Below are positions 58,121 through 64,000 of a stretch of DNA of 64,000 nt, piece after piece. The notes under the pieces are model-generated. The model searched no databases and was not told where the DNA came from. It was given only the letters and a program-made list of their open reading frames with translations. The stretch comes from Pseudofabraea citricarpa (taxonomy: Eukaryota > Ascomycota > Leotiomycetes > Helotiales > Dermateaceae), in NCBI GenBank assembly GCA_029641185.1, contig JAPWGK010000003.1, positions 1,922,001-1,986,000 on the forward strand. The letters are read 5' to 3'. Each line of letters begins with the position of its first letter. Position 1 is the first letter of the stretch. The translations under genes and the position numbers were made by a program.

Positions 58121-59251
58121 ATGGTGGCGATCGGTGTCTTCCTGCCCATTGGCAACAACGGATGGCTGATCTCGACGACGTCGCCGCAGTACATGCCATC
58201 ATTCGAACTCAACAAGCAAGTCGTGCAGAAAGCCGAGAAGTATAACTTTGATTTCGCCTTGTCCATGATCAAGCTGCGCGGCTTCGGCGGGAAGACTGAG
58301 TTCTGGGACCATAACCTTGAGTCCTTCACCCTCATGGCCGGCTTGGCTGCTGTTACTTCCAAGATTAAACTCTTCGCTTCGACGGCCATCCTGACGCTGC
58401 CGCCAGCCCTCGTGGCGAGGATGGCGACGACGATTGATTCCATCGCGCCGGGTCGTTTTGGTATGTTCTTTTTTTTTTCTTCGTTGTTTTTGGGGGCAGC
58501 AGGCTGATTGTGTATACGTCCAAAAGGAATCAACATCGTGACGGGCTGGCAAATGGCCGAGTACGACCAGATGAGCATCTGGCCAGGAAACGCGTACTTC
58601 GGGTACCGGTACGACTACGCGACGGAATACGTGAAGGTGATGAAAGAGCTGTGGGCGACGGGGGTGTCGAATTTCGAAGGGAAGCACTTCACCATGAAAG
58701 ACTGCAAGATGTCGCCCAAGCCGTCGAAGGACATCCAGATCGTCGCGGCCGGCCAGAGCGGCCGCGGCATGGAGTTCGCCTCTGAGTTTGCCGACTTCAA
58801 CTTCACCATGGCCGTCGGCATCAACACGCCTGTCGCGTACGCGCCTGGCAACGAGCGACTCGTCGAGGCGGCTAAGAAGGCGAATCGGGATGTCGGCGCC
58901 TATGTCTTGTTTATGATCATCGCTGATGAGACGGATGAACTGGCTGAGGCTAAGTGGAAACTCTACCGTGAGGGTGCTGATGTGGATGCCCTTGCCTGGA
59001 TGGCGGATCAGGGCAGTAAGGATACGAAGGCGGATGGGAACGCTACCGCGAAGACTATCAACCTTCCGGAGGGTGCGGTGAACTTTAACCAGGGAACCCT
59101 GATTGGCAGCTATGAGAAGGTTGCGGCTTTGTTGGATGAAGCTGCGACTGTGGAGGGCACGAAGGGTATCATGCTTACTTTTGATGACTTCTTGCTCGGC
59201 ATGGATGCGTTCGGTGAGAAGATTCAGCCCTTGATGAAGTCGCGGATGTAG
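58121..59251 (+). CDS. rutA: RutA-like pyrimidine monooxygenase (flavin-dependent, luciferase-like)
   Basis: Exons 58121-58460 and 58527-59251 with one 66 bp intron (phase 1) give 354 residues, close to the bacterial RutA length (about 360-380). The N-terminus [20 protein letters not shown], then [120 protein letters not shown] and [22 protein letters not shown] all correspond to RutA almost continuously. RutA is the FMNH2/O2-dependent enzyme that opens the uracil ring at N3-C4 to ureidoacrylate, first step of the bacterial Rut pathway. The required flavin reductase (RutF) and RutB are not seen here. Exon 2 is more G+C-rich than neighbouring genes, compatible with transfer from bacteria and later intron gain. 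Substrate in fungi is not proven. Confidence 0.92.
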
Positions 59252-60215
59252 GATAAATATTAAGTGGAAAATATAAATATACTAGTTGATCATGCTTATC
59301 GCTGTACTTTTGATGACTGCTAAAGAGAAGAAAGGAAAACAACGCTGGTTTAATAAGCAGAACATAGATAAGTCTAGTTGATCAGCAAAGCTGAACATGC
59401 CTACCTAGATACCTGCAGTATAAAACACAGATCTGCTCTTGACTAGCACATCAACAACTCCACCTGATTTTCTCTATCTGCTTCAAGTCTCTAAAAGTCT
59501 ATGGGACACTCCCTATATCTAAACTCAAGCTACTAGATATCAATATTCACACATCTAATCAAGATATCTAAGAATTTTCTTATGTTTCTAGTATTCTCAA
59601 GGCTTTGCAATCATCTCATCCGCGGTGGAAGAGCACATTGCCTCGCTTATATTCCGAAATTGTTGAGGATATCGTCGCACTAAAAATCCACAAAGATGAT
59701 AGGGTTAGACAGTACTTTACACCCGAACGTGGCGCTGAGTGTGCAGTGTCACAGATATATTACTAGATGCTCATCTACTGCTTCCTGGAACGAAGTTCAC
59801 CAAAAGACCCATCACGACCTTCGCTTATTCCCGCAGCCAGCCAATAATAACACTTTCCGCACAAGATCCACAAACTAGCCCCATGGAGACTTCGAAAGAT
59901 TTTGGCTCGCTCGCCAGATACAGCTCCACTTCAGAACGTTAGTAGTATTGGGTGATGGATGCAGCAAATAGAAACATATTCCGCGCACCTGAGATCTATA
60001 AACCAGGCGCAGCATATCCTCATTACTTGACTATTGGAAACATTTTAAAATACAACGATACAACCCTGGTAACGCTGTGGTTTCTTCTATAAATTGTCCT
60101 GGCTTTCTCGTCATTCACAGCTCAATTACCCGTTGTTACCATTCACTTCCTCCTTCCACTTCAGAGAATGTTTTGCTGTTACTAATAACTCAGCTACACT
60201 GTAGATACTCCACTC
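59252..60215. other. 964 bp intergenic
   Basis: A+T-leaning spacer after the RutA-like gene. Short frames at 59,696-59,942 and 60,077-60,277 are not convincing; the last 200 bp should be promoter and leader of the hydrolase gene. Confidence 0.5.
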
Positions 60216-61537
60216 ATGTCAAGGAAACCGATCCAGCCAAAAGCCTACGAGCAGCTCGGATTTCTAGGAAAGCTTGATCTCATCCCTGGAATCGTATCCA
60301 TTTGTACGTTTATATTGCTTCTATTAGTTCATCCCATTGCTTATCAACAATAGTTGGCGCGGCTTTGTATGCTGCGATTGCGGGCGTCTTCAGAGGTTCT
60401 TGGGGGGCTGACACTTACAAACATCATGTAACTCATGCCCTCCTCCGAAAGGTACATACTATCTAAACATCAATTTCATAATCTCAACAACGACTAACAC
60501 CCTTTCGATTTAGTATACCGCTCGATTGAGTACCGCTCAATTGCAATATCTCAACGGGTCATTCGTCGCTATTTACGAGAGATGGTGCAAGCAAACTGGC
60601 GCGGAGCCAGAACACGTCACGTTTCCATCTGGCTGTGAAGCTTTCTGGGTTGGCGACAAGACGGCCGAAAATATCATTGTTTATTTCCATGGTAGACTCG
60701 ATTTTAATTACTAATTGGATGCTTGGATGGCTAATTTCTTCGCAGGTGGAGGCTTTTCACTCGAAGGAACTTCTGGGCACATCAAATTCTGGAGCTCCGT
60801 ACAAGCAGACCTAGCATCCGCAGGCAAACCCGCAGCATTCTTGTTCGTCGAATATACTCTGGTGCCGCATGCCACATACCCAGTTCAGATAAGCGAAGGC
60901 ATCGAAGCTCTGCGATACGTGCTGGAAGATCTTGGACGTTCGCCTTCCAATGTCACTCTCGGCGGCGATTCCGCTGGTGCGAATCTCTGTCTCGCCATTC
61001 TTTCACACATTATGCATCCATCCTCGGATCTTCCACCCCTCCAAATCACTAAATCTTTCAAAGCACTTATCCTCATTGCACCATGGGTCTCGTTCGATAT
61101 TAAGCAGCCTAGCGGGGAGCGCAATGCCTACAAGGATATTTTCAAAGTCGAAATGGGCGTAAAATGGGGAAGGGACTATCTTGGCGGCAGGCAATCTAAT
61201 CCATATACCGAAGCACTTCTTGCACCTACCGGGTGGTGGAATGGTGCAAAGGTCGAGCAGGTATTGGTGGTTGCTGGTGCGGATGAAATACTAGTCGATG
61301 CTATTAGCCTGTGGGCCGAGACGTTCAAGGTGAGTAAAATTTCTTGGCATGAGTATAGAGTGGTTGTGGATCGTCCTCGCTAACTTTTCTTCTTAGTCGG
61401 TCAATCCTGATATCCTCACTTGCGTGATTACCAAGAACGAAGGCCATATTGCTCCTTTCATTGAACCTGAATTTGGCGATGAGGCAGAGACTGAGCAGGG
61501 AAAGGCTATCAGGTCATGGATGAAATGGAGGTTCTGA
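60216..61537 (+). CDS. Alpha/beta-hydrolase fold-3 esterase with N-terminal membrane segment
   Basis: Five exons: 60216-60303, 60354-60451, 60514-60691, 60746-61329, 61397-61537; introns of 50-67 bp; 362 residues. After a short basic start (MSRKPIQPKAYEQ) a hydrophobic stretch (IPGIVSIFGAALYAAIAGVF, about 24-43) looks like a membrane anchor. HGGGF at 121-125 is the oxyanion motif, split by intron 3; GGDSAG (194-199) holds nucleophile Ser197; the acid is in VAGADEILVDA and the His in NEGHIAP. Fungal members of this group accompany secondary-metabolite genes or degrade ester compounds. It lies upstream of, and in the same direction as, the Zn2Cys6 gene. Confidence 0.88.
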
Positions 61538-62086
61538 TTCAGGAGAGAAGGCAAGAGGACCTTTATCTTCTCGTTTCCATCGTCCTTCTGTATTTTGTTC
61601 GCTCCTGGTAGATAACCACAACTTTGTAGAAAATGTCAATGTGGAATGGCAGTTTCGTACATGACCCCAGAGTCTGCTCCGCTAATCCCTCAAGCATCTG
61701 AGAGAGCAGTCACCAGCAAAATTTTTGCCCTTAAAAGTGCTTCGTTACACAGTACTGATAGATCGCTTGAACCCATACTTCTTCCAAAAAGGATAAATCT
61801 TTCGAACAAAATTCCTAGCACGTGATAAATAGGTAGCCAAGACACTAATGAGAGCTTTTCCAGTCTAAAAGTCAAGCGAGGCAGTCGGCTATTCTCTTTT
61901 CAACAACTCAACAGTTTTAGTCATCCGGACTGTGAAATTTGTTTAGCAGTCGATGCCATTTAATAGCAATTCTCTACGGCGTGACCTGATATATACCAAG
62001 GCCACTGTATGTGATTCTTGTATTATATTGGTCTATTAATGACATGGCATTGAGTCAGAAGCTTGTCTGTCCAGTCAACAACCAAA
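61538..62086. other. 549 bp intergenic
   Basis: Between the hydrolase and the Zn2Cys6 gene; no gene or repeat recognised. Confidence 0.5.
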
Positions 62087-63720
62087 ATGATAAACGACGT
62101 CAGAAAGACCGCCGTTTCCCAGGAGCATCGAAGACCCCGGCGTCCACCTGCCACCCTTCGAACCAAAGATGGATGTTTAACCTGTGAGTTTTTTTCTGAA
62201 GGAGATGAGATGAGATGGAATTCAACCCAAATTGCGTCGACTAAACAGAGCTGTGTCACGCAGGTCTGCAACGCAAGAAGAAGTGCGACGGGCAGAAGAG
62301 CACTTGCGCCAACTGCCATCGCGTCGGTAAAATTTGTAATTGGCGACAGCCGAGTCGGAGTTCAAGAACGGCCGACACAAGAAGGCGCGCAGAAGTTCCT
62401 GCTATGAAGCATGATATCGCTCAGGTCTGCTTCACAGACCGATTGAATCACACGGCTCTAGGCTACTCATGGACGGAGCAGAAGCTACAGATCTCATCAA
62501 CAAGCATCTGGGCTCCTTTGATCCCGTCGGAATGGTCGCCACAGAACTGGGAAGTCTTTCAACACTATGTCAATGATTACCTCCCACAACTATTTCGCAT
62601 TTCTGTCAACAACATGCACTCGAAAGCGATTGAAAAGCAGATGCTGGAACGTGCATTCCAGAATCAGTATATGATGAGTACATTGTTAGCCCAGGCAGCT
62701 CTGCACCTGGCAGCGAAGAACAAATCGTATCGCATTCTTGCCCTCGGCTATCACGTCCAAGCTATCTCAGAACTAAGACAATACCTGGATGCCAACAGCG
62801 TGGGATTCGACGAGATCAACGTATGTCTCTCCGCCTTAGGGCTCTGTATTTTCGAAGTAGGTGGATTTCAAACCGACATCAAGCATGTTGAAGTGGAGCT
62901 CTCGAATATCCTATACTGACCTCGGTTTCTGTAGTCACATTTTCAAGAGTCTCACATCTCGCAAAATGTGGTCTCTCATCTGGATGGAGTCGCCAAGGTA
63001 ATCAGGCGGCGTGTAAGGGAATGCCCTGGATACTATGACCTGTCCAAGTCAGGTGCTGAAGTCGCATTGCAGCGTCTGATACTTGAGTCGTTCTTGTTCC
63101 ACGCGTCTCGCATACCGATGCTGCAGGGGAACTATACTCTACCCGTAGACCTCGATGCAACCATCTCGATCGCTGCTCAGATTTGTGAATCGGAAACTGG
63201 GAGAGGTGCATCGCTTTGGGACCAATCTCCAGTCCTCGGCGTGTCTTCTAGAGTGTTTCTCTTGATCTATAGGCTTTCTTGTCTCTCTAGGACCTCGCTG
63301 CTGGATCAAAAGAACACATTGCCGCAGGCGGAACTTGAGCTTGCTGTATTATTGCTCCAGCAGTTGGATAAGCCTGAGCCACAAACCCGCCAAAGAGCAT
63401 CTGATGCATTATCTACAAGTAATGAGATGCATCCAATCGCAGAAGCGGCCTATGGTACGAATATGGCCGAGGATGTCGAGAGGAAAGGCATAGAATTGAT
63501 GATCTTAGCTTGCAAATGTCTTGTAAAGTGGCAACAAAAAGAAGACAATTTCACCGATTCCGAAAAGGAAAAGGAGAGGTTGGTAGTTGCACAGGCCTTG
63601 GGCTCCATAGATCTACCAAGATCGCTATCGAGTTATGTGCATGAGTTGTATCGATGGCCCATGTTGGTGTTGCAGGATTTGATCGATAAGTCTGGGATGC
63701 AGATTGATGGTAGTTATTGA
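62087..63720 (+). CDS. Zn2Cys6 transcription factor with fungal-specific TF domain
   Basis: Three exons, 62087-62183, 62264-62856 and 62935-63720; introns of 80 and 78 bp; 491 residues. The zinc cluster is split by intron 1 after its first Cys pair: RTKDGCLT-C joined to LQRKKKCDG, then QKSTCANCHRVGKIC, giving C-x2-C-x6-C-x6-C-x2-C-x6-C. A basic stretch follows. Further on come LAQAALHLAAKNKSY, LSALGLCIFE joined to SHFQESHISQNVVSHLDGVAK, and ALQRLILESFLFHASRIPM, the pattern of the fungal TF domain 2 type of regulators. The start is the in-frame ATG at 62087; the ATG at 62044 is in another frame. It could regulate the adjacent hydrolase and the RutA-like gene (inference). Confidence 0.87.
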
Positions 63721-64000
63721 TGGGAAGAATGTATCGGTCCTGCAACGTTGGAATATCGAAAGACGATAGTGCCCCACGACAACCTCAGTAGATCTCAGCA
63801 AAACAATATAAAGTGCTGGGAGAAATCTGTGCCACTCCCACTCGCCCGTGGGTAGGGAAAACCATGTTCAGAGCTATGCCTGTAGTTGCACCTACATCAA
63901 TTGCTTGGCAGTACACGAACATGAGTGTAGTTCAGAAAGCTAGCACGGTCTCAGATAGAGAGTGAAATGGGGTCGGTAACGAGAACTATCAAAACTCGAA
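63721..64000. other. Intergenic to window end
   Basis: 280 bp after the last gene; nothing recognised. Confidence 0.5.

Overview
The window is nuclear DNA of a filamentous ascomycete (Pezizomycotina). The support is fungal introns of about 45-80 bp (GT..AG, often with a GCTAAC/CTAAC-type branch point), fungal-only families (Zn2Cys6 and C2H2 regulators with fungal middle regions, KCH potassium transporter, AA9 polysaccharide monooxygenase, LSB5), and a 13 kb A+T block bearing the hallmark of repeat-induced point mutation (RIP). I cannot name the species. All gene models were built by eye from reading frames, splice signals and phase checks; no search was run.

Layout. 1-5.5 kb: 3' end of an AA9 oxygenase, an AT-hook protein, and the endocytic adaptor LSB5. 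5.5-9.6 kb: gene-poor, with a broken polysaccharide deacetylase and several short tandem repeats. 9.6-16.8 kb: KCH-type K+ transporter, a small putative DUF7587-like protein, a decayed regulator-like fragment beside an A+T-rich stretch, and a small Cys-rich tail-anchored-like protein. 16.8-24.7 kb: an HSL-type esterase, a two-finger C2H2 regulator, an SMP-30/gluconolactonase-like enzyme and, divergent from it, an NCS1 transporter; the last three look like a small uptake/catabolism module. 26.7-37.3 kb: a medium-chain (enoyl) reductase with a GC-AG intron, an orphan membrane protein, a Zn2Cys6 regulator, a charged coiled-coil protein and an unknown 552-residue protein.

37.7-51.0 kb is about 80% or more A+T, has no substantial reading frame and almost no TpG/CpA while keeping some CpG. 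Inside it I can trace a Ty1/copia-type LTR retrotransposon (40,711-48,622) with two LTRs, a TTATA target duplication, and integrase followed by reverse transcriptase remains riddled with stops.

51.0-64.0 kb is accessory-type: an ACC-synthase-like aminotransferase (eight exons) divergent from a kinase-like coiled-coil protein, a close homologue of the bacterial pyrimidine monooxygenase RutA, an alpha/beta-hydrolase and a Zn2Cys6 regulator. The RutA homologue and the NCS1 transporter (36 kb apart) raise the possibility of pyrimidine or related heterocycle use, but this is inference.
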